From Thalassospiraceae bacterium LMO-JJ14 (lineage in GTDB: Bacteria; Pseudomonadota; Alphaproteobacteria; Rhodospirillales; Casp-alpha2), in NCBI GenBank assembly GCA_021555105.2, contig CP134604.1:1922001-1986000 (forward strand): DNA of 64,000 nucleotides. Reading direction: 5' to 3'. The notes below the pieces were generated by a model. It had not been told where the DNA came from. It ran no database searches and saw only the letters and a program-made list of their open reading frames with translations. Made by a program: the position numbers and the translations under genes. Below, piece by piece: positions 43,832-53,138 of the stretch. Every line of letters starts with the position of its first letter. The stretch's first letter is position 1.

Positions 43832-44997
43832 GATGCTTTGTCCTTTGCCGCCGGGGTATTGCTGTTTTTGATCGGCTCGCCGGGGAACAGCCGCTCGTTA
43901 CCCCGAATGACGACTTCGTCGCCCTCCTTAAGGCCATTCTCAACGACAAACCGCTGGCCGATCGCCTGGCCAAGCTTGACCGGTGTAAAGGTTGCCTTGC
44001 CGTCGGCATTGAGCACGACAAGCTGTGTGCCACCGCGATTCAGGATGGCGTCCTTGCTGACGGTCACGACATCACGGATTTCGCCGGCCGGAACATAAAC
44101 GGTCACGGTCTGATTGGCTGCCTTGGAGCGGACAGGGCCGGTGAAATCGGAAACAAAGCGGACGCGGCGGGTCCGTGTGCGCGGGTTTTCGTCGGGGATC
44201 ACGGCGCGGACGATGGCTTTCAGTTCAGAGCCGTCTTCCATGACCGCCTTCAGTTCGCGACCCCGGTCAAGACCGTCGATCCGGATTGCCGGGACATCTG
44301 CCTCGATTTCAAGATTGTTGTCGTCAAGCAGGGTGACGGTGGGATCTCCGACGCGAAGATACGCCCCAGCCTCGGAATGACGCTCCGTGATGATCCCGTC
44401 ATAGGGGGCATGAATAACGGTGTTGGCGAGGGCGATCTCGCCCAGTTCCAACTCGGCCTGGGCGGATTTCAATTTGGCACTGGCTTCGCCGACCTCGCTC
44501 TTGGCACGGATGGTTTCCTGCTTTTTGTCGCTGAGACGTGCCGGCGAGAAGGCAGGGGAATCCTTCAGACCCTCAAGCCGTTTCAATTCCTGCTCCAAAA
44601 GCTGCATACTGGCGCGGCTGGTTTCCAGGCTGGCCTGGGCGCTGGCGACATCGGCTTTGCGGCGATTGCGCTCCCAGACAAAGGAATTGTCGACGAGCAG
44701 GGCGATGACATCGCCGGCGGCGACCCGGTCGCCGACTTCAACCATGTATTTTTCAACCGGGCCGGCGACGCGCACCGCGACGACTCCCGTCTGATGGGGA
44801 ACAAACCGGCCGATGACAGGGACGGTCTGACGCAGCGGTTCTGTGCGGACAGTATCCATGCCGACAGCTTTCGCCTTTGGGGCGGCGGCTGCGGGTTGCT
44901 CCTTCGCATCTTGAGCGTGCAAAGGGGGCATGACGAACATTGAAAGCGCCAAAGCAGCAAAAACCTGTCCGATATTGCGGTATCCGAACGTCGTCAT
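43828..44997 (-). CDS. RND efflux periplasmic adaptor
   Basis: 389 residues from the ATG at 44997, which has GGGGA at eight-base spacing; ATG 45003 is too close to it. A signal peptide (FAALALSMFVMPPLHA) precedes a linker, then a biotinyl-lipoyl-like half PVEKYMVEVGDRVAAGDVIALL, a coiled-coil hairpin of about 70 residues, and beta-barrel domains with VTLLDDNNLEIEADVPA and GQRFVVENGLKEGDEVVIRG. It bridges the pump to the outer-membrane channel in the periplasm. First gene of the efflux operon. Confidence 0.92.
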   Translation of the reverse strand: MTTFGYRNIGQVFAALALSMFVMPPLHAQDAKEQPAAAAPKAKAVGMDTVRTEPLRQTVPVIGRFVPHQTGVVAVRVAGPVEKYMVEVGDRVAAGDVIALLVDNSFVWERNRRKADVASAQASLETSRASMQLLEQELKRLEGLKDSPAFSPARLSDKKQETIRAKSEVGEASAKLKSAQAELELGEIALANTVIHAPYDGIITERHSEAGAYLRVGDPTVTLLDDNNLEIEADVPAIRIDGLDRGRELKAVMEDGSELKAIVRAVIPDENPRTRTRRVRFVSDFTGPVRSKAANQTVTVYVPAGEIRDVVTVSKDAILNRGGTQLVVLNADGKATFTPVKLGQAIGQRFVVENGLKEGDEVVIRGNERLFPGEPIKNSNTPAAKDKAS

Positions 44998-45025
44998 CTT
45001 CATTTTCCCCAACAGGCAACCAAAG

Positions 45026-45034
45026 CCAGTCTAA
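45026..45034. promoter_or_regulatory. Half-site of the TetR operator near the adaptor start
   Basis: CCAGTCTAA, half of the large palindrome centred at 45105, recurs here 23 bases upstream of the adaptor ATG. It could be a second, weaker binding site or a decayed copy. Confidence 0.35.
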
Positions 45035-45090
45035 GTGCAAAAAAATACCCTGACGGCAAGGCCAGGCAATGCGTATATGAGACAATCCTG

Positions 45091-45119
45091 AAATTAGACT
45101 GGACGGTCCAGTCTAATTT
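45091..45119. promoter_or_regulatory. Perfect 29-base palindrome, TetR operator
   Basis: AAATTAGACTGGAC and its exact reverse complement GTCCAGTCTAATTT flank a single G. The site lies midway between the divergent adaptor gene (94 bases to its start at 44997) and the TetR gene (78 bases to its start at 45197), the usual place for an operator that represses both. Confidence 0.85.
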
Positions 45120-45196
45120 AATTTAGTTTAATTTCTAAGGCAATCGAATTGTGCCTTCACGTCATCACATCTGCATGCACGGGAGACTATTCAAGA

Positions 45197-45835
45197 GTGG
45201 CGGTTTCATTGGAAAAATCGGCAAATCAATTGTCTCCGGCATCGGCTGCAAAACATGAAGCCATTGTCTGTGCGGCAGCCCGTGTTTTCATGTCGATGGG
45301 CTACGGTGCGGCGAGCATGGACCTGATTGCTTCCGAAGCCGGTGTGTCAAAGCAGACGGTTTACAGTCACTTCGGCGCTAAAGAGGCATTGTTCGAGGAA
45401 ATCGTCAGCAGTAAGTGCAAAGAATTGATGCGGGCGAACGGCGGACACGTCATGCGGGATGCTCCCCCCGAACTCATGCTTTTTGAAACAGCCAGGTTGT
45501 TTCTGACACTTGTGTTGAGCAAGGAAAGCATCACACTTTACCGGACGATATTGTCCGAATGCGAACGTTTTCCTGAACTCGCGCAGGCATTTTATCGGGC
45601 CGGACCGAAATCAGCGATGGAAAGCCTGGCGGCAGACCTCGATGTATTGGCATCGCAGGGAAAGTTGAAAATAGAAGATCCAAAAGCCGCTGCCGGCTTG
45701 TTTTTCGCCATGCTGCGCGGCGATTTACACATGCAGTGTATCCTGGCGCTGCGCGAATTACCGGGTCCAGACGAAATCTCGGAAAAAGCACGCGCCGCAA
45801 CGGATGTCTTCATCCGTGCCCACCGGCCGGACTGA
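45197..45835 (+). CDS. TetR/AcrR-family repressor of the adjacent efflux operon
   Basis: 212 residues from the GTG at 45197, with GGGAG upstream; a TTG at 45149 would extend it by 16 residues of unlikely sequence. The helix-turn-helix is AAARVFMSMGYGAASMDLIASEAGVSKQTVYSHFGAKEALFEEI. The C-terminal ligand domain resembles AefR-type regulators. It is divergent from the RND operon across a perfect palindrome, so repression relieved by a pump substrate is the obvious model. Confidence 0.9.
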   Translation: MAVSLEKSANQLSPASAAKHEAIVCAAARVFMSMGYGAASMDLIASEAGVSKQTVYSHFGAKEALFEEIVSSKCKELMRANGGHVMRDAPPELMLFETARLFLTLVLSKESITLYRTILSECERFPELAQAFYRAGPKSAMESLAADLDVLASQGKLKIEDPKAAAGLFFAMLRGDLHMQCILALRELPGPDEISEKARAATDVFIRAHRPD

Positions 45836-45909
45836 GCGGTTGGGTAGGGCCGTTGTAATTGTGTCGCAATTGCATTGAAAAAAATGTTTGCGTGGCCAAA
45901 ATATCCCTT

Positions 45910-47217
45910 ATGCGAATGCTTAAGCATCTGATCTTCGCGACAGCGACCTTTCTGCTTCTTTCTGGCGAAGGAAATGCAGACCTGATTGGGCACGGCGGCA
46001 TGGTCAGGAGCGTCGATGTATCGACCGATGGCAAACTTGTCATAACCGGCAGTTTTGATTTCTCGGCGCGGGTATGGAATTTCGGCGATCAAAGCGAACT
46101 TGCCGTGCTGGACCTTCATGAGGGGCCCGTAACAAGCGTCACATTCGACCCGACAGGTAAGCGAGCACTGACCACGAGTGACGATTATCGGGCGATTATT
46201 TGGGATCTCGCCTCATTTACGCCAATTCACAAATTAACAGGTCACAAGCACAAGGTGATGACTGCTGCTTTTTCGCCGTCCGGCAAGTTGGCCGCAACGG
46301 GGTCGTGGGACAAATCCATCAAGATATGGGATTTGCAATCCGGCAGTGAAATCAGAGCTTTGCAAACCAACAGCCCGGTCAACGCCGTGATCTTTACTCA
46401 GGACGGAAAATATCTGCTGAGCGGCGGCCATCATCCTGTCATTGAACTCTGGAATGCCGATACGGGGGATATTGCCGGAAAGCTCGAAGGCCATTTGATG
46501 GGGGTCACCGCGTTGAGCCTGTCACCGGACGGAAAGCAACTGCTGTCGGCAAGCATCGACAAGACCATTCGGCTCTGGGATCTGGAAAAGATGGCTGAAG
46601 TGCGCAAACTCGATGTGCGCGACGGCCAGGTTTACGACGTGGAATTTTCACCCGACGGCAAGCGTGCATTAACCGCGGGTAAGGACGGCTATATCGTTGA
46701 ATGGGATTTATCCAGCGGCAATCCGGTCCATGAAATCGCAGCACATGAACGCATTGCCTGGGCCGCGACATACACCCCGGACGGACGGTTCGCCGTTTCT
46801 GCGAGTTCCGACGAGCAGGCAAGAATTTGGCACATCGAGACAGGTGACAGGATCGGGCAAACCTATATCGCCGAAAACGAACCGCAGCCATGGCTGGAGA
46901 GCAATCATCCCGGGGCCAGGCTTTTTACCAAGTGTGCGAAATGCCATGCGCTAAGCGCCGACGGTCCTGCACGTTCGGGCCCGCATTTCGGGGGCCTCTT
47001 TAACCGCGAGGCCGGTGCTGTGGAAAACTACCGGTACTCTGCTGCGTTGACAGGCGTTAAGTTCCGTTGGGACGAAAAGAACCTTTTCCGGTTGTTCAGC
47101 GAAGGGCCGGACAAGATGCTGCCCGGCACCAAAATGCCGGTACAACGTGTAACCGATAACAAGCAGTTATCGGATCTTGTGGACTATCTCCGTGCCCTGA
47201 CGACAAAGGGTAACTGA
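45910..47217 (+). CDS. Periplasmic WD40-cytochrome c fusion protein
   Basis: 435 residues from the ATG at 45910. A signal peptide (LKHLIFATATFLLLSGEGNA) sends it to the periplasm. Seven WD40 blades follow, each ending in a WDL/WNA/WHI-like strand (for example IKIWDL, IELWNA, IRLWDL, ARIWHI). The C-terminal 100 residues are a class I cytochrome c: CAKCH at 342-346 attaches haem, and the axial Met is likely in PGTKMPVQ. The propeller may bind a partner or form the redox docking platform. No electron-transfer partner gene is adjacent. Confidence 0.9.
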   Translation: MRMLKHLIFATATFLLLSGEGNADLIGHGGMVRSVDVSTDGKLVITGSFDFSARVWNFGDQSELAVLDLHEGPVTSVTFDPTGKRALTTSDDYRAIIWDLASFTPIHKLTGHKHKVMTAAFSPSGKLAATGSWDKSIKIWDLQSGSEIRALQTNSPVNAVIFTQDGKYLLSGGHHPVIELWNADTGDIAGKLEGHLMGVTALSLSPDGKQLLSASIDKTIRLWDLEKMAEVRKLDVRDGQVYDVEFSPDGKRALTAGKDGYIVEWDLSSGNPVHEIAAHERIAWAATYTPDGRFAVSASSDEQARIWHIETGDRIGQTYIAENEPQPWLESNHPGARLFTKCAKCHALSADGPARSGPHFGGLFNREAGAVENYRYSAALTGVKFRWDEKNLFRLFSEGPDKMLPGTKMPVQRVTDNKQLSDLVDYLRALTTKGN

Positions 47218-47235
47218 CCCCGAAAGGGCACTTGC

Positions 47236-48165
47236 ATGACGACTTTTCTTTATTCCCATCCGGCCTGCATCGAGCACGATCCTGGCGAATACCATCCGGA
47301 ACGCCCGGATCGGCTACGCGCCGTCATGGCCGGGCTGGAGGACGAAAAATTTCAGCATCTGCATCGTGAGGAAGCACCGGTCGTCGACCTGGCCGACGTC
47401 AAGCTGGTGCATAAGGCAGAATATGTCGACATGATCATGGATAATGTGCCGAGCGAGGGGCGCGTCAGGCTCGACCCCGATACGGCAATGTCACCGAAAT
47501 CGGGTGAAGCCACGCAGCGCGCTGCAGGTGCCGGGGTTGCTGCCGTCGATGCGGTTATAGCCAAGCAGGCGAGGAATGCCTTTTGCGCGGTCCGTCCGCC
47601 GGGTCATCACGCCGAATCTTCGCAGGCCATGGGCTTCTGTCTTTTCAATTCGGCTGCGGCTGCAGCTTTTCATGCCCGTGCCAAGCATGGTCTGGAGCGT
47701 GTCTGCGTGATTGATTTCGATGTGCATCACGGCAATGGCACGCAGCACAGTTTTGAGCATGTGGATGGCTTGTTTTACGGCTCGTCGCACCAGTACCCTG
47801 CCTATCCGGGGACCGGCTCCACCTCGGAACGCGGCCAGTACGGCAATGTCTGCAATGTGCCGCTGGCGCCGGGGACGGGCTCGAAAGGTTTCCGAGACGG
47901 GTATGAGGAAGTCATGCTGCCGGCGATCCGTGCCTTCAATCCGGAACTGATCATCATTTCGGCCGGTTTCGATGCGCACAAGAACGATCCACTGGCGCAA
48001 CTGGAGCTGGAGACCGCGGATTACCGCTGGGTCACAGACAAGCTGCTTGATGTGGCGGACGAGGTCTGTGACGGGCGGGTTGTCTCGATGCTGGAGGGTG
48101 GCTACGACCTCGATGCCCTGCGTGTCAGTGTCATGGAGCACGTGCAATCGCTGATGGAGCATTGA
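47236..48165 (+). CDS. Histone-deacetylase-family amidohydrolase
   Basis: 309 residues. The arginase/deacetylase fold motifs are RPPGHHAESSQAMGFCLFN with the tandem catalytic His, DFDVHHGNGTQHSF with zinc ligands, and ISAGFDAHKNDPLAQLEL with the third ligand and Asp. Bacterial relatives deacetylate acetylpolyamines or other small amides, or act on protein lysines. Cytoplasmic; it immediately precedes xseB but with a 70-base gap and likely a separate promoter. Confidence 0.92.
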   Translation: MTTFLYSHPACIEHDPGEYHPERPDRLRAVMAGLEDEKFQHLHREEAPVVDLADVKLVHKAEYVDMIMDNVPSEGRVRLDPDTAMSPKSGEATQRAAGAGVAAVDAVIAKQARNAFCAVRPPGHHAESSQAMGFCLFNSAAAAAFHARAKHGLERVCVIDFDVHHGNGTQHSFEHVDGLFYGSSHQYPAYPGTGSTSERGQYGNVCNVPLAPGTGSKGFRDGYEEVMLPAIRAFNPELIIISAGFDAHKNDPLAQLELETADYRWVTDKLLDVADEVCDGRVVSMLEGGYDLDALRVSVMEHVQSLMEH

Positions 48166-48236
48166 CAGCTTGCCCGTACCGGCCTTGACGCCTAGACTGC
48201 GCGCCGTTTTCGAATTGCCGAAAAGAGGTTGTCCGT

Positions 48237-48506
48237 ATGGCCAAGGACAAAGCCGCAGAGCACGAAAAAATTCCGGACGAAATTGCCGAAATGAGCTTCG
48301 AGGCAGCACTCGAAGAGCTTGAGGGTATCGTGCGTGAACTTGAAGCCGGTGAAGGGGATCTCGACACCTCGATCAACGGGTACACTCGCGGTGTTTTCCT
48401 GAAGCGTCATTGCGAGGCCAAGCTCAAGGAAGCGGAAGCTCGCATCGACAAGATCGTTGTCGGCACAAACGGTGCGGTTGATACACAACCCCTCGACGAC
48501 GCCTGA
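48237..48506 (+). CDS. xseB: Exodeoxyribonuclease VII small subunit
   Basis: 89 residues with the single XseB helical hairpin: MSFEAALEELEGIVRELEAGEGDLDTSINGYTRGVFLKRHCEAKLKEAE. It binds XseA to make the single-strand-specific nuclease. The gene order xseB-ispA-dxs is conserved in many proteobacteria, and ispA starts 11 bases after its stop. Confidence 0.95.
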   Translation: MAKDKAAEHEKIPDEIAEMSFEAALEELEGIVRELEAGEGDLDTSINGYTRGVFLKRHCEAKLKEAEARIDKIVVGTNGAVDTQPLDDA

Positions 48507-48517
48507 AGGACACCCTC

Positions 48518-49405
48518 ATGACTGAACTCGAACGCGCGCTCGCAACGTGCGCTGAAAATATTGAAAAAAAGCTCGATCGGTTGTTGCCGGAAACCGATAC
48601 GCCAGAAGCCCGGGTGATCGAGGCGATGCGCTACGCGACGCTCGGCGGCGGCAAACGAATCCGGCCTTTCCTTGTGACGCAGTCAGCCGCGCTGTTCGGC
48701 GTTTCCGAGAGCCGCGCCTATCGTGCGGCCTGTGCCCTTGAAATAGTGCACTGCTATTCGCTGGTTCATGATGATCTGCCGGCCATGGACGACGATGACC
48801 TGCGCCGCGGCCGTCCGACGGTACACAAGGAATTCGACGAGGCGACGGCCATCCTCTGCGGCGATGCCCTGTTGACGAAAGCATTCGAGGTTCTGGCCGA
48901 CCCGGAAACGCACGACAATGCCAGCGTCCGTGCGAACCTTTGCCTGGCATTGGCCAAGGCGTCCGGTGAACATGGCATGGTCGGCGGTCAGATGCTGGAT
49001 CTGGTTGCGGAACAGGCTCAACTTGATATTCCGGAAATTACAAGGCTCCAGCGCATGAAGACGGGGGCGCTGATTGCGGTTGCTTGCGATATGGGGGCGA
49101 TGATGGGGCAGGCTTCCAATGCGGCCCGCCAGGCCCTGCACCATTATGCGCACGATATAGGATTGGCATTTCAGATTGCAGACGATCTTTTGGATGTCGA
49201 AGGTGATGCTGACGAAGTCGGCAAGCGGACAGGCAAGGACGAAGCCGCCGGAAAAGCGACATTTGTATCGCTGCTGGGTGTTGAACGAGCCCGCGAACAG
49301 GCCCATTTACTGGCAAAACAGGCGGCGGCTCACCTTGAAATGTTCGATGAAAAAGGTGAGCATTTAAAGCATCTTGCGAATTTTATCGTGACTCGACGCA
49401 ATTAA
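48518..49405 (+). CDS. ispA: Short-chain polyprenyl diphosphate synthase (farnesyl diphosphate synthase)
   Basis: 295 residues. The first aspartate-rich motif is HDDLPAMDDDDLRRG and the second is FQIADDLLDVEGD; GGGKRIRPFL binds isopentenyl diphosphate. The CALEIVHCYSLVHDD context, with a residue before the first motif that limits chain length, suits farnesyl or geranyl product. It condenses IPP and DMAPP supplied through Dxs, whose gene follows. Confidence 0.95.
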   Translation: MTELERALATCAENIEKKLDRLLPETDTPEARVIEAMRYATLGGGKRIRPFLVTQSAALFGVSESRAYRAACALEIVHCYSLVHDDLPAMDDDDLRRGRPTVHKEFDEATAILCGDALLTKAFEVLADPETHDNASVRANLCLALAKASGEHGMVGGQMLDLVAEQAQLDIPEITRLQRMKTGALIAVACDMGAMMGQASNAARQALHHYAHDIGLAFQIADDLLDVEGDADEVGKRTGKDEAAGKATFVSLLGVERAREQAHLLAKQAAAHLEMFDEKGEHLKHLANFIVTRRN

Positions 49406-49499
49406 TTGCCGAAATACTGAAAATTCGTGTGCTTTTTTATGACAAATCTGAGAATCTGGCCGGATCGACGGACGACTGAAGACAAAAGGGACTGCACCG

Positions 49500-51425
49500 T
49501 TGGACAAGATTAACGAAACGCCGCTACTTGATACGATCAACTACCCGGCGGACACCCGTGACCTGTCAATGGAACAGTTGCGCCAGCTTGCCGACGAGCT
49601 GCGCCGCGACACGATCCGCAATGTATCGATTACCGGTGGCCATCTGGGTGCATCCCTGGGCGTTGTCGAATTGACGGTGGCCGTGCATCACGTCTTTAAC
49701 ACGCCCGATGACCGTTTGATCTGGGACGTTGGTCACCAATGTTATCCGCACAAAATCCTTACCGGTCGCCGCGACCAGATGCTGACCCTGCGACAGGGCG
49801 ACGGTATCTCCGGGTTCACCAAACGGAGCGAGAGCGAATACGATCCGTTCGGTGCGGCACATTCCTCGACCTCCATTTCTGCCGGCCTCGGCATGGCGGT
49901 TGCCAGTGAGCTTTCCGGTAAAAACAATAACGTGATTGCCGTGATCGGCGACGGTGCGATGACAGCCGGCATGGCGTATGAGGCGATGAACAACGCCGGC
50001 TCCATGGATGCCCGTCTGATCGTTATTCTGAATGATAACGACATGTCGATTGCGCCGCCCGTCGGTGCCCTGTCGGCATACCTGTCGCGGCTGATCTCGT
50101 CTAAGACTTATCGTTCGGCCCGCCATCTCGCGAAAAACGTTTCCAAGCGCCTGCCGCGCCAGATCGAGACCGTTGCCCAGCGCGCCGAGGAATATGCACG
50201 GGGCATGGTGACCGGCGGGACGCTGTTTGAAGAACTTGGCTTTTTCTATGTCGGGCCGATCGACGGCCATAATATGGATCACCTGATCCCGGTTTTGAAA
50301 AATCTTCGTGACGATTCCGAAGATGGTCCGGTGCTTTTGCATATCGTCACCGAAAAAGGCCATGGGTATAAGCCTGCCGAGGAATCCGCCGACAAATATC
50401 ACGGCGTCTCCAAGTTCGATGTCGTTACCGGCAAGCAGCATAAGCCGAAACCGAACGCGCCCAGTTATACCAATGTTTTTGCAAAGGCATTGATCGAAGA
50501 AGCAAAGCACGACGACAAGGTTGTCGCCATTACCGCAGCCATGCCGTCCGGCACCGGCGTCGACAAGTTCGGCGACATCTACCCGGAACGCAGCTTCGAT
50601 GTCGGCATCGCCGAGCAGCACGGCGTGACCTTCGCCGCCGGCATGGCGAGCGAAGGCTACAAACCCTTCGCCGCAATCTATTCAACGTTCCTGCAGCGCG
50701 CCTATGACCAGGTCGTGCACGATGTTGCGATCCAATCGTTGCCGGTGCGTTTCGCCATCGACCGGGCAGGTTATGTCGGCGATGACGGATCGACCCATTG
50801 CGGCGCATTCGACATTGCCTATCTGGCGACGTTGCCGAATTTCGTCATCATGGCGGCCGCTGATGAAGCCGAGCTTATGCACATGACGCGGACAGCGCTT
50901 TCCATTGATGACCGCCCGTCGGCGTTCCGCTATCCGCGCGGTGAAGGCGTTGGCGTCGAGCTGCCGGAACGGGGAGAAATCCTTGAAATAGGCAAAGGTC
51001 GTGTTGTCCGCGAGGGCAAGACGGCGGCGATCCTCAGCTTCGGTGGACGCTTGCAGGAATGCATCAAGGCGTCCGAGGAACTCGCGTCCCGCGGTTTGTC
51101 GACGACCGTCGCCGACGCGCGTTTCGCCAAGCCGCTCGACGAGGATCTGATCCGCGATCTGGCCCGCAATCACGAAGTGCTTGTGACCATCGAAGAAGGC
51201 GCCGTCGGCGGTTTCGGCTCGCACGTGCTGACGTTTATGGCCAATGACGGTCTGCTGGAAAACGGCCTCAAGGTTCGCGCCATGATGATGCCCGATGAGT
51301 TCTTCGATCAGGACAAGCCGGCAAAGCAGTATGAGCGTGCCCGCCTGAATGCATCACACATCGTCGAGACAGTGATGACCGCGCTTGGCCGCGAGAGCGA
51401 GCTGAGTTCGCCCGTCAGGGCGTAA
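49500..51425 (+). CDS. dxs: 1-deoxy-D-xylulose-5-phosphate synthase
   Basis: 641 residues with a TTG start at 49500 preceded by AAGGG. TPP-enzyme features: [16 protein letters not shown], the diphosphate/metal motif [38 protein letters not shown], and the Glu in [15 protein letters not shown] that activates the cofactor. It joins pyruvate and glyceraldehyde 3-phosphate as the entry of the non-mevalonate pathway. The TTG start may keep translation low, which fits a tightly controlled entry enzyme (inference). Confidence 0.96.
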   Translation: MDKINETPLLDTINYPADTRDLSMEQLRQLADELRRDTIRNVSITGGHLGASLGVVELTVAVHHVFNTPDDRLIWDVGHQCYPHKILTGRRDQMLTLRQGDGISGFTKRSESEYDPFGAAHSSTSISAGLGMAVASELSGKNNNVIAVIGDGAMTAGMAYEAMNNAGSMDARLIVILNDNDMSIAPPVGALSAYLSRLISSKTYRSARHLAKNVSKRLPRQIETVAQRAEEYARGMVTGGTLFEELGFFYVGPIDGHNMDHLIPVLKNLRDDSEDGPVLLHIVTEKGHGYKPAEESADKYHGVSKFDVVTGKQHKPKPNAPSYTNVFAKALIEEAKHDDKVVAITAAMPSGTGVDKFGDIYPERSFDVGIAEQHGVTFAAGMASEGYKPFAAIYSTFLQRAYDQVVHDVAIQSLPVRFAIDRAGYVGDDGSTHCGAFDIAYLATLPNFVIMAAADEAELMHMTRTALSIDDRPSAFRYPRGEGVGVELPERGEILEIGKGRVVREGKTAAILSFGGRLQECIKASEELASRGLSTTVADARFAKPLDEDLIRDLARNHEVLVTIEEGAVGGFGSHVLTFMANDGLLENGLKVRAMMMPDEFFDQDKPAKQYERARLNASHIVETVMTALGRESELSSPVRA

Positions 51426-51429
51426 TCCC

Positions 51430-52170
51430 ATCGCCAAGGTCCGCCTGGATCAATTGCTGGTGGACCGGGGACTGGTTGAAAGCCGTTCCCGCGCTCAGGC
51501 CCTGATTATGGCCGGACTGGTCTATTCCAAGGAACGCAAACTTGAAAAAGCCGGGCAGCAGATGGCCCCGGACAGCGAGCTTGAGGTGCGGGGTCAGGAC
51601 CACCCCTGGGTCAGCCGTGGCGGCTTGAAATTGGCCCATGCACTTGAGCATTTTCATATCGATCCAAAAGGCAAGGTCTGCATTGATGTCGGCGCCTCCA
51701 CCGGCGGATTTAGCGATGTGTTACTGCAGAACGGGGCCGCACGGGTTTATGCTGTCGATGTCGGCCATGGACAACTGGCATGGAAGCTGCGCTCCGATGA
51801 CCGTGTGAAGGTTCTCGAGAAAACCAATGCCCGCTATCTAACCAATGAACAAATACCCGAGCTTGCGGATATCGTTGTCTGCGATGCCAGTTTTATCGGC
51901 CTGAAAACGGTTCTGCCGGCGGCGCTTTCGTTGACAAAAGACAACGCCCGGCTTGCAGCATTGATCAAACCTCAGTTCGAAGCAGGGCGCGAACATGTCG
52001 GCAAGGGCGGCGTTGTCCGCGACCCGGACATCCATGCAGCCGTTTGTGAAGACATCCGTGCATGGCTTGATGGCATGGAAGACTGGACCGTCGAGGGTAT
52101 CGTGGAAAGCCCGATTAAAGGTCCGGAAGGAAATATCGAGTTTCTGATCGTTGCGGGGAAATCTACTTAG
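51430..52170 (+). CDS. tlyA: TlyA-family rRNA methyltransferase with unconventional start codon
   Basis: 246 residues if translation begins at the ATC at 51430, which gives the family N-terminus xAKVRLDQLLVDRGLVESRSRAQ of an S4 RNA-binding domain. The frame is open from 51406 but has no ATG or GTG before residue nine, and its first TTG (51454) would remove the first S4 strand; CTG at 51445 is another option. AGGG lies about nine bases upstream, inside dxs. The methyltransferase domain has DVGASTGGFSDVLLQNGAARVYAVDVGHGQL and the Lys in LIKPQFEAGR. Members make 2'-O-methyl cytidines in rRNA. Confidence 0.85.
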   Translation: MAKVRLDQLLVDRGLVESRSRAQALIMAGLVYSKERKLEKAGQQMAPDSELEVRGQDHPWVSRGGLKLAHALEHFHIDPKGKVCIDVGASTGGFSDVLLQNGAARVYAVDVGHGQLAWKLRSDDRVKVLEKTNARYLTNEQIPELADIVVCDASFIGLKTVLPAALSLTKDNARLAALIKPQFEAGREHVGKGGVVRDPDIHAAVCEDIRAWLDGMEDWTVEGIVESPIKGPEGNIEFLIVAGKST

Positions 52171-52502
52171 CCGCGTTCGTAAGGGAACCCAGATTGCGCC
52201 CAGGCAACGATGCCGCCGTTCAGGGAATACGCCTCGTCAAGCATGCCTTGGTGCAGCAGGTAATCGGCGACTTGAAGTGAGCGCATGCCGTGCGCACACA
52301 TGACGATGACTTTTTTCCCGGCTTCCTTGGGAATATTATCAAAATTGAATGAGGACATGGCGTTGTGTGTTGCGCCCGCAATGCGTGCTTCAGCCAGTTC
52401 CTGATCTTCGCGGACATCCAGCAGCACGGCGGTTCCGGCGTCGAGCCATGATTTTGCGGTGGCGGCGTCGATTTCCTGAACGCTTGGAGTAGCTGGTGGC
52501 AT
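52167..52502 (-). CDS. Rhodanese-domain protein
   Basis: 111 residues from the ATG at 52502, with AGGA six bases upstream; a longer frame with a hydrophobic N-terminus is possible from 52565. The single rhodanese domain has VLLDVREDQELAEARIAGATHNAM and the catalytic Cys in VIVMCAHGMRSLQVADYLLHQG. It would transfer sulfane sulfur. Converges with tlyA, the stops overlapping by four bases. Confidence 0.88.
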   Translation of the reverse strand: MPPATPSVQEIDAATAKSWLDAGTAVLLDVREDQELAEARIAGATHNAMSSFNFDNIPKEAGKKVIVMCAHGMRSLQVADYLLHQGMLDEAYSLNGGIVAWAQSGFPYERG

Positions 52503-52679
52503 GGGCGCATCCTGTCTTGAAATTAAAACACTGAAAAAAATAACCGATACAAAGGCCAAGAGCACAAGGTTTCTATCGTATATCCAAAGGAAGCAATATC
52601 AACGGTGCTGGTTGGAACATTCTGCAAACGCTGTAAGATGCACTTTCGAACTCATTCTCAATATCCTGGCGAGGGGTGA

Positions 52680-53015
52680 ATGGAGTCACGGCATTTCATG
52701 AAGGGTGAAATTCTCTTCGAAGAAGGAAAAAAAGACGACATTGCCCTGGTTATAAAATCCGGTGACGTCGTCTTGTCCCGAAACACCCGGTCCGGCTGGA
52801 GCAAACAGGTGGCGGTGGTCGAAGCGGGGGGAATCATCGGTGAAATGGCGTTGATCGATAACACGACGCACTCGGTGACGGCGATGGCCTCAAGCGATGG
52901 AGAAGCTTTGATCTTTACCAGGGAAGACTATTTGGCTCGCCTCGGTCGAACGGATAAAGTCATGTCGCTTATCATTAAAACGCTAACCCTGAGGCTTCGC
53001 TCGACGTATTCCTGA
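52680..53015 (+). CDS. Stand-alone cyclic-nucleotide-binding domain protein
   Basis: 111 residues with a GAGGGG ribosome site. The fold is visible in FMKGEILFEEGKKDDIALVIKSGDVVLSR, then VEAGGIIGEMALIDNTTHSVTAMASSD, which covers the phosphate-binding cassette region; the canonical Arg of that cassette is replaced by the NTTHSV context (Arg to His), so cAMP affinity is doubtful. No DNA-binding or enzymatic domain is attached. It may dimerise or act with a separate partner. Confidence 0.8.
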   Translation: MESRHFMKGEILFEEGKKDDIALVIKSGDVVLSRNTRSGWSKQVAVVEAGGIIGEMALIDNTTHSVTAMASSDGEALIFTREDYLARLGRTDKVMSLIIKTLTLRLRSTYS

Positions 53016-53138
53016 GGTCCGGCGATGAGCACTTTGAGACCCTGAAAAAAATGTTCCGATATCAGCTAGGGGCTGTCACGCGGGGACGTTTCCCCCTAAG
53101 CTTCCAAGCACCGGTTTGTTAGTTGCAGGAGTTTGTTG

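Noticed and set aside
49566-50621. 351-codon minus-strand frame inside dxs
   Set aside because: It is antisense to dxs and shows no domain.
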